Assembly (NCBI RefSeq): GCF_021532655.1
Contig: NZ_JAKGAS010000006.1
Coordinates: 62,001 to 126,000, forward strand
Reading direction: 5' to 3'
Length of the DNA stretch: 64,000 nt
DNA from: Paraglaciecola algarum
Lineage (GTDB): Bacteria > Pseudomonadota > Gammaproteobacteria > Enterobacterales > Alteromonadaceae
The notes under the pieces were generated by a model that saw only the letters and a program-made list of their open reading frames with translations, searched no databases and was not told the origin of the DNA. The position numbers and the translations under genes were made by a program. This document shows positions 26,519 through 37,252 of this stretch, piece by piece. Each line of letters starts with the position of its first letter. Position 1 is the stretch's first letter.

Positions 26519-29023
26519 CTACTCAAAATCTTTATAAGCGGCCTTTTTACCATCACTCACATTTAACGTGTCATCTTGGTAAGTGAGTTGGTTGCCTTGA
26601 CCTATATACAGTTCTGCTAATTGACCGTTTTCCAATGTAATAACGGCAAAGTGACCGGTAAATTCGATGCCTAGATTGGGGTTTAGATACCTTTCGTTAA
26701 GTTCTTCTTGGATTAATATAAACTGTTCAATTTTACGTTTACCCACCTGAGCGTGTACCTGTAAACCTTTAAACTCCCCCTTATCCATGATCCTTTCTAC
26801 TGACCGAATGGTAGGTTTTTTCTGACTTTCTTTGGGCTCATAAACGACTGCAAATGGATTAACCCAAGCATCTCCTTGGTGACGTAAGACCATTAGCGGA
26901 ATAGGTTTAGTATTGTAAGGTTTATTCTCACTCTTATTATTAGGTGACAAAGCTTTGCTAATGCTGACATCTAAACCTTCTACCACAAAGGCATGCATAG
27001 TGACGGGATCTTTTTTCAAGGCATTGGCTTTAAACTGCACATCTAGGCCATTACTGATCACTGATGAAGTTTTAATGTCGGTAAAAAAATGCCACCCCGG
27101 GTGTTGATGTTCTGTACGGGTGCTTGATAATTTTTTTGAGGCTGAAAAGCGTTGGATATCGTCTTTAAAACTGACTGCTTGTCCTTGATTATTAACAATT
27201 ATTTCATCCCCCTTATTGTGATAAAGGTAATCATGATATTGTTCAGGGGTATCCGATTTTGCTCTAAAAATATCAATATAATAGCCATCTGTATCACCTA
27301 ATCGAATTAAGGCTGTGGTACGCTGATGATGGGCTTCTTTTAGTAAGTTAAATTCATCATGAAAACTTGCGGTTACAAAAGAATAATTCTGACTCACCGC
27401 GGGTTGTCTAGGCTCAGGCTCCATGGCTTCTTTTTGTACTTTATTCATGCCTAAGCCCACCCAGTCTTTACCACTACTGGCACTTGCGCCATTACTGATT
27501 ACAGTATTGTGAGCTGCAAAAATACGATGGTAATTTTTATGTACATCTGCAGAGTAATCGGCTTTGCCAGCATTTATGCCCAACACATGCCCACGGCCAT
27601 AGAGCTCCATGTCAATGCCAGAAGCGTGTCCATGCACATAACTGGCACCACCTATCATGGCCATTAAACCGTTATATTTTTTATTTCTTAGCGTTTCTAA
27701 ATTACGTTGTATAAAAATACCTGCGAAGGGAATATCGACGGTTCTCGGTGCCACAAATTCGGTAACAGGTTTATCGCCTAAATCAGCTACCGCCCATAAT
27801 AATTCAAGAGGTGAGTGATAAATAGAAGCGCTGCCGTAAGTATGGGATATCTTATCGCGCTTATAGGTTTTACTTTTAACTCCTGCTTTTAACTCATTAG
27901 CAAAAACATCTATAAGCATCTGATTTTTATTTAATGTGGCAGATAAATATGCAATTTCTAAATCAGGGTAACTTGACTTATAACGCCTGTCACCATCACC
28001 AAATGATGGATATTCATTATTCGGAAATTGCAATTGTTTATAGGTTAATAACGCACTGGCTATATTTGGAAATTTATTGCCTAACTCAAGGGGATAAATA
28101 CGATCTAGGATCGTCATTAAATACAAACTCCAGTTAGCCACCGTCATCGAATAATTTAATGACTCAGGCCAAATATCACCGGCGTTAACATAGCTTTTCG
28201 CCACTTTTGTCAGTGAGTCTTGGTATTTAGTCTCTTCAAATAAGTAATAGGATAAATATTTATTGCGAATATTTTCATCATCAATAGCGAGTGCATTATG
28301 CACTAGGCTAGGGGATTCGAGCACAGGCCAGTTGTTATTAATTAACCCCACATCGAGTGTTAGCTGGGCATAGGTTTTAAATACGGTTTGTGCCGCGGCA
28401 AAATCAAATTCAACATAATCATCTAAATAAACATCATAAACGTCATTGCCGGCTTTTAAGTAGTTGTAAACAAAGTCATAAATAATGGGGATTTGTGCGG
28501 CATAAATGCGTGACTCTAACAAATGATCGTCTGGCATGATCCAGCCATAACGCCCCTTTAGACTAGTATCGAGTTCGGTATTATTAAGCCCTTGCACAAC
28601 CGTATGTAATATATCGGCGGCGCATTTAGCGTACTGATTATCAGAGGTTAAATAATACAGTACACCACAATCGACACCATCTTGTAGAGCACTTTGAAGG
28701 ATATTGCGGGATTCCTTTGGATAACCTCTTGCCTGTTTGATAAAGGCAGGAAATTTCCCCGTGTCTTTGTCCCAATCAAGCGGAAACTGACTTAGACTTT
28801 TCTTTCTATCACGATTTAATTTGGGGGCTTTTTTTGCGGTGCGATTCTGCAATTGAACAAAACGTTTTTTTGCCCATTCATTATTCATTATTTTATTAAA
28901 AATAACGGGTTTATCTGCCGCTGTTACCCATATAGAAGGGCGATCTATAGCCAACACATTATTGGCAAAAACAGTGGTTATCACCAAAAGTAATATGCCG
29001 CATTGTTTATAGAATGTAGACAC
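26519..29023 (-). CDS. Heparinase II/III-like polysaccharide lyase
   Basis: 834 residues with a signal peptide of about 25 residues (cleavage near VLA). The N-terminal two-thirds is helical (toroid-like, about 40-400; PLDWDKDTG, NNNWPVLESPSLVHNAL). The heparinase II/III-like beta part starts near 430, with YVHGHASGIDMELYGRG and AAHNTVISNG carrying the His and Tyr expected near the active site. The ulvan lyase families PL39/PL40 have this architecture, so an ulvan or related lyase is plausible; the family is not fixed by eye. It is the first gene of a pair with the divergent BNR gene, directly behind a two-box promoter motif. Confidence 0.78.
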   Translation of the reverse strand: MSTFYKQCGILLLVITTVFANNVLAIDRPSIWVTAADKPVIFNKIMNNEWAKKRFVQLQNRTAKKAPKLNRDRKKSLSQFPLDWDKDTGKFPAFIKQARGYPKESRNILQSALQDGVDCGVLYYLTSDNQYAKCAADILHTVVQGLNNTELDTSLKGRYGWIMPDDHLLESRIYAAQIPIIYDFVYNYLKAGNDVYDVYLDDYVEFDFAAAQTVFKTYAQLTLDVGLINNNWPVLESPSLVHNALAIDDENIRNKYLSYYLFEETKYQDSLTKVAKSYVNAGDIWPESLNYSMTVANWSLYLMTILDRIYPLELGNKFPNIASALLTYKQLQFPNNEYPSFGDGDRRYKSSYPDLEIAYLSATLNKNQMLIDVFANELKAGVKSKTYKRDKISHTYGSASIYHSPLELLWAVADLGDKPVTEFVAPRTVDIPFAGIFIQRNLETLRNKKYNGLMAMIGGASYVHGHASGIDMELYGRGHVLGINAGKADYSADVHKNYHRIFAAHNTVISNGASASSGKDWVGLGMNKVQKEAMEPEPRQPAVSQNYSFVTASFHDEFNLLKEAHHQRTTALIRLGDTDGYYIDIFRAKSDTPEQYHDYLYHNKGDEIIVNNQGQAVSFKDDIQRFSASKKLSSTRTEHQHPGWHFFTDIKTSSVISNGLDVQFKANALKKDPVTMHAFVVEGLDVSISKALSPNNKSENKPYNTKPIPLMVLRHQGDAWVNPFAVVYEPKESQKKPTIRSVERIMDKGEFKGLQVHAQVGKRKIEQFILIQEELNERYLNPNLGIEFTGHFAVITLENGQLAELYIGQGNQLTYQDDTLNVSDGKKAAYKDFE

Positions 29024-29057
29024 TAGGGGAATCCTTATTTTTTGTATTTATACTCGC

Positions 29058-29092
29058 CAAGAATAGTCACCAAACTGTGATAATTAGTACCC
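29058..29092 (-). promoter_or_regulatory. Two-box PUL promoter motif C
   Basis: On the minus strand GGGTACTAATTA is followed by CTATTCTTG at the shared spacing, about 35 bp upstream of the heparinase-like gene, a natural promoter distance. Confidence 0.65.
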
Positions 29093-29231
29093 TTGGTTGA
29101 GATTTTTTTGAATGCCTTAAAGCATAAATATTTAGAAGAGCGGATTGCCTTTAGTACGCATATCTAGAAAACACATGTCTAGAAAGTAAAGTTTATAACT
29201 ATCATGTGGGCAACCTAGGTCTTCGTATAAA

Positions 29232-29259
29232 AAATCGGCTGTAAATATACAGCCGATTT
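29232..29259 (-). terminator. Terminator after TonB receptor 1
   Basis: An 11-bp perfect stem (29232-29242 with 29249-29259) runs into six T on the minus strand, 27 bp after the receptor stop. Confidence 0.85.
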
Positions 29260-29285
29260 CAATGAAGAACTTACTCAAATTACAA

Positions 29286-32200
29286 TTAGAAGTTGTAGTT
29301 TATTGAAGCTGAGTAGGTTCTGCCGTCATAGTTGATACGGCTAATGGCTCTTGGGTCATCTAGAATATATTCTTTATAAATAACATCCGTTAAATTATAG
29401 CCACGTAACGATACTGATAGGTTTTTTGTAATTCTGTATCTTGCTGACATATCAAGTTGGCCACGCTCTTCGGTATTTTTATTGTCTAAACCACCAAAGC
29501 TATTACCGCCTTCTGACTCATAAGCATTACGATAATTATAAGATAAACGAATATTAAGCCCATCGTTTTCGTAATAACCAATCAGGTTATATGAGGTGGT
29601 AGAAATTCCATATAGCTCTACTTCACCACGGTCATTATCTACATAAGAGAAGTTCACTTGGCCACCAAATCCATTCCACGGATAAGGTAAGAAATCTAAT
29701 TTCTGTTGAACAATAAACTCATATCCCAAAACCGAGATATCTTCTTCGCCGTTGTAGTATTCTCTAATATCGACTTGGCGGGCGTTACCATTGTTATCAA
29801 ACTCAGTAGAATAACAATCAAATCCACCACCTTCTCTTTCAACTTGGTATAGTTCTTCTGTTATGCCGTACGCTTCAGCTGCATTAGGGCCTTCTGGACA
29901 TAACTCCCTGCGCTTAAATGAACCATAAATATCTTTTTGAAAGATACCTGCTGAAATTACACTACCTTTTCGGTTATACCATTCGATTGACAGGTCATAC
30001 ATGTCTGCTTCATATGGTTTTACCGCGCTACCCTGTAAATCAACTCTCGTTCTAGAGTCAGACTCTTCGAATAGTGTACTAGGGTTTTGAGCTCGTAAGT
30101 TAGGCCTAACAAAACCTTCTGAATATGCAGCACGGATCACAATATCATCGGTAATTTCAGCCGCAATATTTAACGAAGGCAATAGGTAGTTATAGGAGTT
30201 ATCAACATATTCATCGGTAATTTTATAAGTTAACTCGCGCGTTGTGGCTGGATTACCATCAGCATCTAGCTCTTGATTGCCATCAAGATCCAGTTTAGGG
30301 CTATATTCATACCTCTGGTTATATGACAAGCCAGCTATATCATTATTTGTTTCAACGTAACGTAAACCAAAGTTACCAGAATAAAAAACATCACCAATTT
30401 CACCAACAAAGTTAGCCATAAAATAAGCAGCTAAGGTTTCTTGCTCTACTGAGAAATTTTTAGCAAATTCGATATTTTCACCAGTGTACCTATGTTCTTT
30501 ACGGATAAAGCCGCTTTCTGGAATAAGTACCGCTCCCTCATGCAAATCCATACCCCATTGTAAGGCTTGCACCGCACCTTCTACATCAAAGGTCTGCCAA
30601 CCTTCTAGGGGTTTATTGTAACCAGGTAATTTCCCATTAAAGTAATCGGTTGAACCTGTATAAATGGGGTTATCTAATAAAATATCATTGCTGATATTAT
30701 CTACATTGATACCAGCCGGTGAGTTTTGTTGTACTCTATTATCTAAGGTTTCTAACTGATAACGAGCGCCAGCTTTTACTGACTCTATTTGAAAACTATC
30801 ATCGAATACCGAAAACTCTACATAACGTTTCACATTTAATTCGGCACTTTCCATAGTTCGTTGTGGGTTATCAACGGCTCCTAATACATAGAACCCTTGC
30901 GCTTTATCAAAATCAGGCGCATTTAGAGAGGTTTGGTATCGTCCTACTGTGGTTCCCGTTAACGTCGGATGCACAAACTTTTGGTCTAAATCTAAATTTT
31001 CCCAGCCTTCAATAGTAAATAAGAAATCGTCTAAATTCCCACCACCGGTATGAATCGTTGAAGTTACACCTGTTGGATTTTTGTTTGTGTCGGCTTTTAA
31101 TCGAGCGTCTATGCCTGTTTGGTTAAATAAGCTTTCAGCTTCTGAATATGAAATTACCCCACCAATTTCCCAATCATTTGTCATATAGTCGGCATACAAA
31201 AAGATCCCTTTGGTTTCTTCACCCATATTAAAAATACGGTTACCCGGAAGATAAGTCACACCTTGCATGTCAACGTTTTGAACAGAATATACATTTTCGC
31301 CGTTGTCACCGAGTCCTGCAAAATAGGGAGCAGAAGTAGGAGTAACAAAAACACCGGCTTTTTGTCGACTAATATCTGTTGAAATATCTGCTACGGCTTG
31401 TATTTGTTCAAATTTATTGTCATCCATTTTACGTTTTGAGTACAATAAGTTGGTACCTAGTTTTAAGTCTTCGGTAGGCTTCCACTCGATATTACCGGTG
31501 AAAGACAGTCTATCGCCGCTGTTGTACTCGATTAATTGCCTTACTTCGTTAGGTACACGCACAATATCTTCAACATTTAGCCCATTTGCTTCCTTCCAGT
31601 CATTAAACTCTGGAAATACTACGGAATTTAATGCGGTGTATTTACGGGTTAATATTGAGTCACGACGAAAGTTTTGCTCAGAGCCCGCAATTTTAAAAGC
31701 ATAAGCTAACTTATCTTTAATAAGGTGTTGGCTACCAGCAAACGCAAATTGTTCATCAAATGAGTCATTAAGTTGTTCGTAACGCGTGCCTAAACTTAGG
31801 TTGAAACGGGCTCTTTCTGGTCTTGATAAGGCTTTTGATAATTTTTTATCCACAATACCCGAAATACCGCCGGCTTGACGATCTGCGGTCACCGCTTTGA
31901 CCACTGTTACCCCATCGAATACAGCGGATTCAAATGCGCCAAAGGGGTTTGATGATCCTTGAGGGCTACTACTTCTAGTGGGGGTGGCAAATGATTGGTT
32001 GTTTGCGGTTACTTTAACAAAACCACCAGGTAAACCACGTAAGTTGATTTTAGACTCACGTCGTTCACTTTCGCGGTTAACTTGTACGCCAGGTATGGCC
32101 TGAAGGGCCTCCCCTAAATCCAATGCAGGTAAGTTGGCAATGTCTTCTGATGATATGGCATCAACGATAGTATTGGCACTACGTTTAGTGAATAATGCCG

Positions 32201-32408
32201 ATTCTAACGAAGCACGGGTACCGGAAACTTCAATCGTTTCAATGGCTTCTTTTTCTTTATCTAATTTTTCTTGGCGAGCTTGCTTTTTTACTTCTAAGGC
32301 ACTTTTAACTTCTTGCGCCACAACTGTCGGTGCAAATAGTGCGAGTGCTAAACATGCAGAACCCGTTAATCGTTTCACATTTTTTAAGGAGTTTATTTCG
32401 TTTATCAT
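29286..32408 (-). CDS. TonB-dependent receptor 1
   Basis: A 1040-residue outer-membrane transporter. Signal peptide about 1-31 (ends VVAQ). The TonB-box-like region IETIEVSGTRAS is near 57-68, the plug follows (INLRGLPGG, GGISGIVD), and the 22-strand barrel ends in the aromatic residue of YNF. It has no STN signalling domain and no CarboxypepD domain, and no SusD gene is adjacent, as is usual for gammaproteobacterial glycan loci. It follows the beta-helix lipoprotein gene by 94 bp. Uptake of polysaccharide fragments is inferred from context. Confidence 0.9.
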   Translation of the reverse strand: MINEINSLKNVKRLTGSACLALALFAPTVVAQEVKSALEVKKQARQEKLDKEKEAIETIEVSGTRASLESALFTKRSANTIVDAISSEDIANLPALDLGEALQAIPGVQVNRESERRESKINLRGLPGGFVKVTANNQSFATPTRSSSPQGSSNPFGAFESAVFDGVTVVKAVTADRQAGGISGIVDKKLSKALSRPERARFNLSLGTRYEQLNDSFDEQFAFAGSQHLIKDKLAYAFKIAGSEQNFRRDSILTRKYTALNSVVFPEFNDWKEANGLNVEDIVRVPNEVRQLIEYNSGDRLSFTGNIEWKPTEDLKLGTNLLYSKRKMDDNKFEQIQAVADISTDISRQKAGVFVTPTSAPYFAGLGDNGENVYSVQNVDMQGVTYLPGNRIFNMGEETKGIFLYADYMTNDWEIGGVISYSEAESLFNQTGIDARLKADTNKNPTGVTSTIHTGGGNLDDFLFTIEGWENLDLDQKFVHPTLTGTTVGRYQTSLNAPDFDKAQGFYVLGAVDNPQRTMESAELNVKRYVEFSVFDDSFQIESVKAGARYQLETLDNRVQQNSPAGINVDNISNDILLDNPIYTGSTDYFNGKLPGYNKPLEGWQTFDVEGAVQALQWGMDLHEGAVLIPESGFIRKEHRYTGENIEFAKNFSVEQETLAAYFMANFVGEIGDVFYSGNFGLRYVETNNDIAGLSYNQRYEYSPKLDLDGNQELDADGNPATTRELTYKITDEYVDNSYNYLLPSLNIAAEITDDIVIRAAYSEGFVRPNLRAQNPSTLFEESDSRTRVDLQGSAVKPYEADMYDLSIEWYNRKGSVISAGIFQKDIYGSFKRRELCPEGPNAAEAYGITEELYQVEREGGGFDCYSTEFDNNGNARQVDIREYYNGEEDISVLGYEFIVQQKLDFLPYPWNGFGGQVNFSYVDNDRGEVELYGISTTSYNLIGYYENDGLNIRLSYNYRNAYESEGGNSFGGLDNKNTEERGQLDMSARYRITKNLSVSLRGYNLTDVIYKEYILDDPRAISRINYDGRTYSASINYNF

Positions 32409-32502
32409 ATTATTCTTCTCAAATGTATTTCTTCTTTTGTTTCGTAGTCACACAGCTTTAATGACTAAAAACTCTGCAATATTGATTAATTAAAAGAATG
32501 CG

Positions 32503-35211
32503 TTAATCATTTAAACCTGGTAGTAAAATATCCCATTCCCAAGTTGAGCCAACGCCTACTTCTGATGTTTGAATGCGATATAATTTACTTGGGTCTGCCC
32601 CTACGTTTTGATCAGCGCCGTTATAGATAACGAAGCCTTCTTCATCCACTGCAACTTCAGCATTGGCAGCTGCGTCGAATATCACACCGGCACCAGGCAA
32701 AAACGTTTTCTTATCGCCAATAATCGTGTCGGAATAATAATGTTCATTGTTAAAGGTGACTTTCATATGAGTATCAAAGAAACAACCTTCTCTGATGGCA
32801 CCTGTGCCCCCTAAATCAAACTTGGTTGACGTCAATTCGTTAGTTTTTTCGCCGGCATCAAAGTTAGACACCACTAAGTTGTTTTCAAGGGCGCCTAAAT
32901 AAACCGGTAACTCACCACCCCAAGTTTCACACTTATCTTTTCTGTGATTACTAAATACAATGGCTTGTTTGGTATTAACGAGTGTATTGTTAATAAAGGT
33001 TGAGGTGTTTTTACCGCTATTGGCACTACTATCTTGACTGCTGGTTTCTAAAATCAGCGGACCACGCTCATAACCTGCGGTATTAATCGCCACTATGTAG
33101 TTATTTTTCACTGTATGGCCATGGGGGCTTGCTGCCACGCCTGATTGACCGCCTTGATCGTCATTGGTGTTGTCACCGATAAACAGGTTATAACTAACAT
33201 TACCATTTTCACCGGTTTCTAAAATTACGCCGCCGCGATTATCTAGGAAGGTATTGCCATAGACTTTAGCGCCACTGCTATTAATTTTAAGAATATGTAG
33301 ACGTGAATCGACTTTATCTAATAAGTTGTAACGAAAGGTGATATTGCCCACAAGTTGGCTGTTACTGCCCGCGTTACCAAAGCGTGCAATATATGCTGAG
33401 TTACCCACACCAGCACTACTACCAATTTCATAGTTAACAAAGTAGTTGTATTCGACTATGTGATTAAGTGGTGTATCAAGGGATTTAAACTTAAGGATGC
33501 CGCCTTTTAAGTTTTTCTTGGCGAGGTTTCTACCGTTAAAGCTGTTTCGGGAAATATGTGCATGAGTGCTTTCTGTATATATCCAATGGCTTTCATTGGG
33601 AGAAGTACCCGTAATGGCATCATTTAAAAATTCGTTATGACTTAGCGTGACATAATCCGCACTGAAAACAACAATCGCATTACTAGAGCCTCCTACATCG
33701 TTACACTTAACGCCTTTAACTAAATAACGGTCAAACTCAGTTAAAAGTAAGTTAGTTAACTTGACGCCATCCTCATAAGATGTGCCTGAAGCACTGTTAT
33801 TAACACTTAAACAAAATTTACCGCTAAGTGCTGCTTTTTCTGTATTTGTTGCACTATCATCTGCATTGACAGCTTCAGCTGTTCTACTTAAGGTGATATT
33901 GTTTTGAGTAATATCAAAGTGCACTGGCGCTTCATCAGGGAAATGATAATCACCAGGTGCAAGACCTACAACATCACCTTCCTCTAAAGAGTTTATTGTT
34001 GTTTCTAATTCCGTTTTATTACTAACAACCTTGGTAAATACGATATCGATAATTTCATCAACTACGGTAATAAAACCAATATTATCCGTATAATCGACAA
34101 CTAACCTAAGCTCCTTACCGGCATCTGCTGACACTGGTGTATAAGCATTGGTATTTGAAACCACTTCGCCATTAATTGACCATTGATAAAAAACATCATC
34201 GGGTAGTCCATCAGCATCAGTAACGGTTGCCATTATTTCTGTATTAACAAGAGGAGTAGCTGTTGAATAAGCGATAGAGGCTGCATTATCAGTACCTCCA
34301 GGACGCGCAATGACCGATTCAGAGGCAGTTGAAGTAGCATCTTCAGAAAAACCATCACCATCAACATACACAGCTTGTGCAGATATGGCTTTACCTATAT
34401 CACTTTCAACCAAAGTGTAGGTTTGTTGGTTTTCGCCGGCAATGACAGTATTGTCAGCATACCAAGTATACGTTGGCTCAGTGCCAACTTCGTTAAAATC
34501 ATCTATATTAGCTTTTAATGTTTGGCCAACTTGTAATAACACTTTTTCTGTTTTATCACCCGAAAGTACAACCATCCCCAGCGTATTATTAATTTTAATC
34601 ACCTCACTAGTTTCTCCTGAGGTGACAGTTTCAACAAAACCATGGCGGTCGGTATATACGGCTGTCACACTGAGTTTTTGACCGATAACGTCTCTAGGCA
34701 CAGTAAATTTACGACTTATTTGATCTGGAATTTCAACGCCATCGGCATACCAAGTAAACGTGGCACTGGTGATATCTAGGCCTTTATTGTCATCATAAGG
34801 TATTGCTTCGAGTGTTTGTCCTTGCTGCGCAATTCCATCAATCGCCACACTCCCTTCAAAATTAACAATAGGTACTTGGTTGCTTTGATCTGAAACAATC
34901 ACCGCATTAAAACCTTTATCGTCCACATATTTAGCATGTGCGCGAATAGTCGCTTCTAAATCTTCTTTTTGTATTTCGTATGTTTTCCCCGTGGCGCCAG
35001 GAATGGTCTCTGAATTGCGTTGCCAAGTATAAGTAACAGCACCAGTTAAACCGTCAGGTTCAACTACAGATGCGGTCAAAGATGATCCATATTCAGCGGT
35101 GCCCGTGATATTTAGGTCTCCCACCAGATCACTATTGCTATCACCACTGCTATTCCCACATGCTGATATAGCAAGAGAAAGTGCAGAAAGTGCAAATATT
35201 TTTTTATACAT
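32503..35211 (-). CDS. Ig-repeat lipoprotein with PL6-like parallel beta-helix
   Basis: 902 residues. A lipoprotein signal ends in AISACGN (Cys18). About four Ig-like repeats of roughly 90 residues follow (about 30-395), each with a TYTWY or VTYTWQR core. The second half (about 400-800) is a right-handed parallel beta-helix opening with VGLAPGDYHF and continuing with segments such as HISRNSFNG, VEYNYFVNY and VKNNYIVAIN, as in chondroitinase-B/alginate-lyase (PL6) proteins. Catalytic Lys/Arg could not be assigned by eye. It may be a surface lyase or binder, co-transcribed with TonB receptor 1, and it replaces a SusD-type partner in position. Confidence 0.7.
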   Translation of the reverse strand: MYKKIFALSALSLAISACGNSSGDSNSDLVGDLNITGTAEYGSSLTASVVEPDGLTGAVTYTWQRNSETIPGATGKTYEIQKEDLEATIRAHAKYVDDKGFNAVIVSDQSNQVPIVNFEGSVAIDGIAQQGQTLEAIPYDDNKGLDITSATFTWYADGVEIPDQISRKFTVPRDVIGQKLSVTAVYTDRHGFVETVTSGETSEVIKINNTLGMVVLSGDKTEKVLLQVGQTLKANIDDFNEVGTEPTYTWYADNTVIAGENQQTYTLVESDIGKAISAQAVYVDGDGFSEDATSTASESVIARPGGTDNAASIAYSTATPLVNTEIMATVTDADGLPDDVFYQWSINGEVVSNTNAYTPVSADAGKELRLVVDYTDNIGFITVVDEIIDIVFTKVVSNKTELETTINSLEEGDVVGLAPGDYHFPDEAPVHFDITQNNITLSRTAEAVNADDSATNTEKAALSGKFCLSVNNSASGTSYEDGVKLTNLLLTEFDRYLVKGVKCNDVGGSSNAIVVFSADYVTLSHNEFLNDAITGTSPNESHWIYTESTHAHISRNSFNGRNLAKKNLKGGILKFKSLDTPLNHIVEYNYFVNYEIGSSAGVGNSAYIARFGNAGSNSQLVGNITFRYNLLDKVDSRLHILKINSSGAKVYGNTFLDNRGGVILETGENGNVSYNLFIGDNTNDDQGGQSGVAASPHGHTVKNNYIVAINTAGYERGPLILETSSQDSSANSGKNTSTFINNTLVNTKQAIVFSNHRKDKCETWGGELPVYLGALENNLVVSNFDAGEKTNELTSTKFDLGGTGAIREGCFFDTHMKVTFNNEHYYSDTIIGDKKTFLPGAGVIFDAAANAEVAVDEEGFVIYNGADQNVGADPSKLYRIQTSEVGVGSTWEWDILLPGLND

Positions 35212-35287
35212 GTGTCTACTTTCCTTTTATTTTTTGAATTTACAGCCTGTATTGCAGCCGTTGATTTCGCGAAAAGTTTGTCGCTTA

Positions 35288-35322
35288 CATGAATAATTGA
35301 GAGGGGTTAGAATTTGCTACCC
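35288..35322 (-). promoter_or_regulatory. Two-box PUL promoter motif D
   Basis: On the minus strand TTAGGGTAGCAAATT is followed by TTATTCATG at the shared spacing, about 75 bp upstream of the beta-helix lipoprotein gene. The TTAGGGTAGCAA core also occurs in site E. Confidence 0.65.
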
Positions 35323-35461
35323 TAATCTTTAAAGAAAGGTTAAAAAATGATTTTAAATGTTAATTAAATGGTTGGTTATGACGTGGCGAGATACTTGGGA
35401 AATATGTATTTAACAAATATGGTCGTCTAAGTGTTGCGATAAAAATTATAGAGCGGCCATG

Positions 35462-37252
35462 TCATTTTTGACTTGTGATGTGATTTGGCAGACCTGTAGA
35501 AGGCTCTAGCTGAATAATGGCTAATGCTGGTAATGGGAGTTTAATCTTTTGCGGTAACCGCTTGGCGTTAGGAGTTAAGCCAAAATAATTATAACCTTGT
35601 TGTATTTGTTCATAGTGGTTTTGCACCATAAAATCAGGTAAGGCAAAATCATAAAAGGCCACTTCATCAATCACCCCATTAAAAGCGGCACCATGCCTGT
35701 CAACAACACCTCTGGTTAGTGGTTCTATTGAAATTTCACCACTTGTTTCTATATTGTAACCTTGCTTACCATGATGTTGATCCTGTGGATAAGTGGGGGA
35801 GTTACCAATATTCGCTTGACCAGACCCACCACTAAGCATTTTAGAACCTGGTGGATATTGATAAAAGGCCATTTTTTTGCCATCAATATAAATAGCTTTG
35901 ACACCAGTGACGGCATTATAACTTGCTACGACGTGATGATATTTCCCATCTTTGATTTCGCTTAAAGTTGGTCTACCACTGAGGCCATCCAGAGGAAGTT
36001 TTAATTCATGATAACCATGACCCAGTATAAACAGGCCAAAACTTAGGCTCTGTTTAAATTGACCTTCAGGACGCAGGTAATTTTTACCTTCGTCATTTTG
36101 AAAACTTAACAAGATTCGAAATTGACCATCAGTTTGCCCCTTTCTAAAAATATGATCACTTTCCCATTTTCTTCCTGAATACAAAGGTTTGACTAGTGCT
36201 TCAATCGTCACCCCGTCGGTAACAGAAAAAGACCCAGTCCCCAACGCAGAGCCACCTCCACTTCCAAGGTTTAAACGAGTATCGTCGCTATTATCAAATA
36301 AAAAAGCACCATCTCCCACTAGGCCCCGAACTCGTGAGGCCCCTGAATACACAACACCATCGGCATTACCGACAAAATCTATTGCACGGTCACTCTTACC
36401 ATCAAATGACCAATAATGTTTTGGCCGCCATCGGTCTGGTGAAAATAGCGTTTGTTTACCGCTTTTTATGGTTGTCTGGCTATTTCTAAGGTCAACCGAC
36501 AACGAGTCCCCGTTAGAATGTAGGGTGATATGTGCAGTACGTAATTCAATGCTATTGTTGGGTACTGATATAATTGAGATTGCGCCTTGTTTAAGTTCTA
36601 CCTTGTCATTACTAAACAAGGTAATAACCGAGTCTTCAGCTAAATTTATGGTTTCGCCGGTTAGAAAGCCAATGGAAGATTTTTGCTTGATATGATACTC
36701 ACCCGCCAGTAACTCATTACCGTTAATTTGACCAAATTCGCCAGTAGTAACCACACCACTGAACAATAACGCTCGGAAATGCTGTGAAGCGGAGTCATGA
36801 GTAAACCAGCTGATAAAAGCCCAGAGTATGCCAAAAAATAGTAATATAGCCGTAAGCCATTTCATTAGAGTACTGATTGAAATCGGTTTGCTTGGTGATC
36901 CTTTAATTGGTGGTTCTATAAAAGGTGATTCTATAAAAGGTGGCTCGACATCACTTATGTTATCTGCTGGTAGAATACGACCTTGCTTGTTATCCATTTT
37001 TTGTTCTGAATGACCTGCGGGGCGCATAATAAATTCTTCTTCAGTCAATCGGCGATACACAAATTCAATATTCTGTGCCGCAGAATCTTTTAAACGCGTA
37101 TGCACGCCAACATAATCAAAGTAAAAATCTTGGGCGTTTTTGTCTGAGGCAAGTAATTGTTTTAGTCGGTTAACTTCAGCGTCGGTTGCTTGTTTATCAA
37201 TAACCGCATCAGTAAGTGTTCTTATCTCTTGGTATTGTTCACTTCGTTTCAT
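35462..37252 (-). CDS. Anti-sigma factor with FecR-like and LamG domains, pair 1
   Basis: 596 residues. A cytoplasmic anti-sigma-like helical domain (about 1-75; RTLTDAVIDKQATDAEVNRL) is followed by a repetitive Pro-rich linker (PPFIESPFIEPP), one membrane helix at 129-150, a periplasmic FecR-like strand-rich region (about 165-265) and a LamG/concanavalin-like domain (about 275-570; HYWSFDGKSDRAIDFVG, IDEVAFYDFALPD). The start codon overlaps the sigma-factor gene by 4 bp (37249-37252), giving translational coupling. It probably holds the sigma factor until LamG binds a glycan; that signal is inferred. A full-length paralogue is at 51129-52877. Confidence 0.8.
   Translation of the reverse strand: MKRSEQYQEIRTLTDAVIDKQATDAEVNRLKQLLASDKNAQDFYFDYVGVHTRLKDSAAQNIEFVYRRLTEEEFIMRPAGHSEQKMDNKQGRILPADNISDVEPPFIESPFIEPPIKGSPSKPISISTLMKWLTAILLFFGILWAFISWFTHDSASQHFRALLFSGVVTTGEFGQINGNELLAGEYHIKQKSSIGFLTGETINLAEDSVITLFSNDKVELKQGAISIISVPNNSIELRTAHITLHSNGDSLSVDLRNSQTTIKSGKQTLFSPDRWRPKHYWSFDGKSDRAIDFVGNADGVVYSGASRVRGLVGDGAFLFDNSDDTRLNLGSGGGSALGTGSFSVTDGVTIEALVKPLYSGRKWESDHIFRKGQTDGQFRILLSFQNDEGKNYLRPEGQFKQSLSFGLFILGHGYHELKLPLDGLSGRPTLSEIKDGKYHHVVASYNAVTGVKAIYIDGKKMAFYQYPPGSKMLSGGSGQANIGNSPTYPQDQHHGKQGYNIETSGEISIEPLTRGVVDRHGAAFNGVIDEVAFYDFALPDFMVQNHYEQIQQGYNYFGLTPNAKRLPQKIKLPLPALAIIQLEPSTGLPNHITSQK
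36909..36953. repeat. 15-bp repeats encoding the Pro-rich linker
   Basis: Units GGTGGTTCTATAAAA (36909-36923) and GGTGATTCTATAAAA (36924-36938), plus a degenerate third, encode FIEPP/FIESP in the anti-sigma linker. The second paralogue has a different linker, so its length appears to evolve by repeat slippage. Confidence 0.6.
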
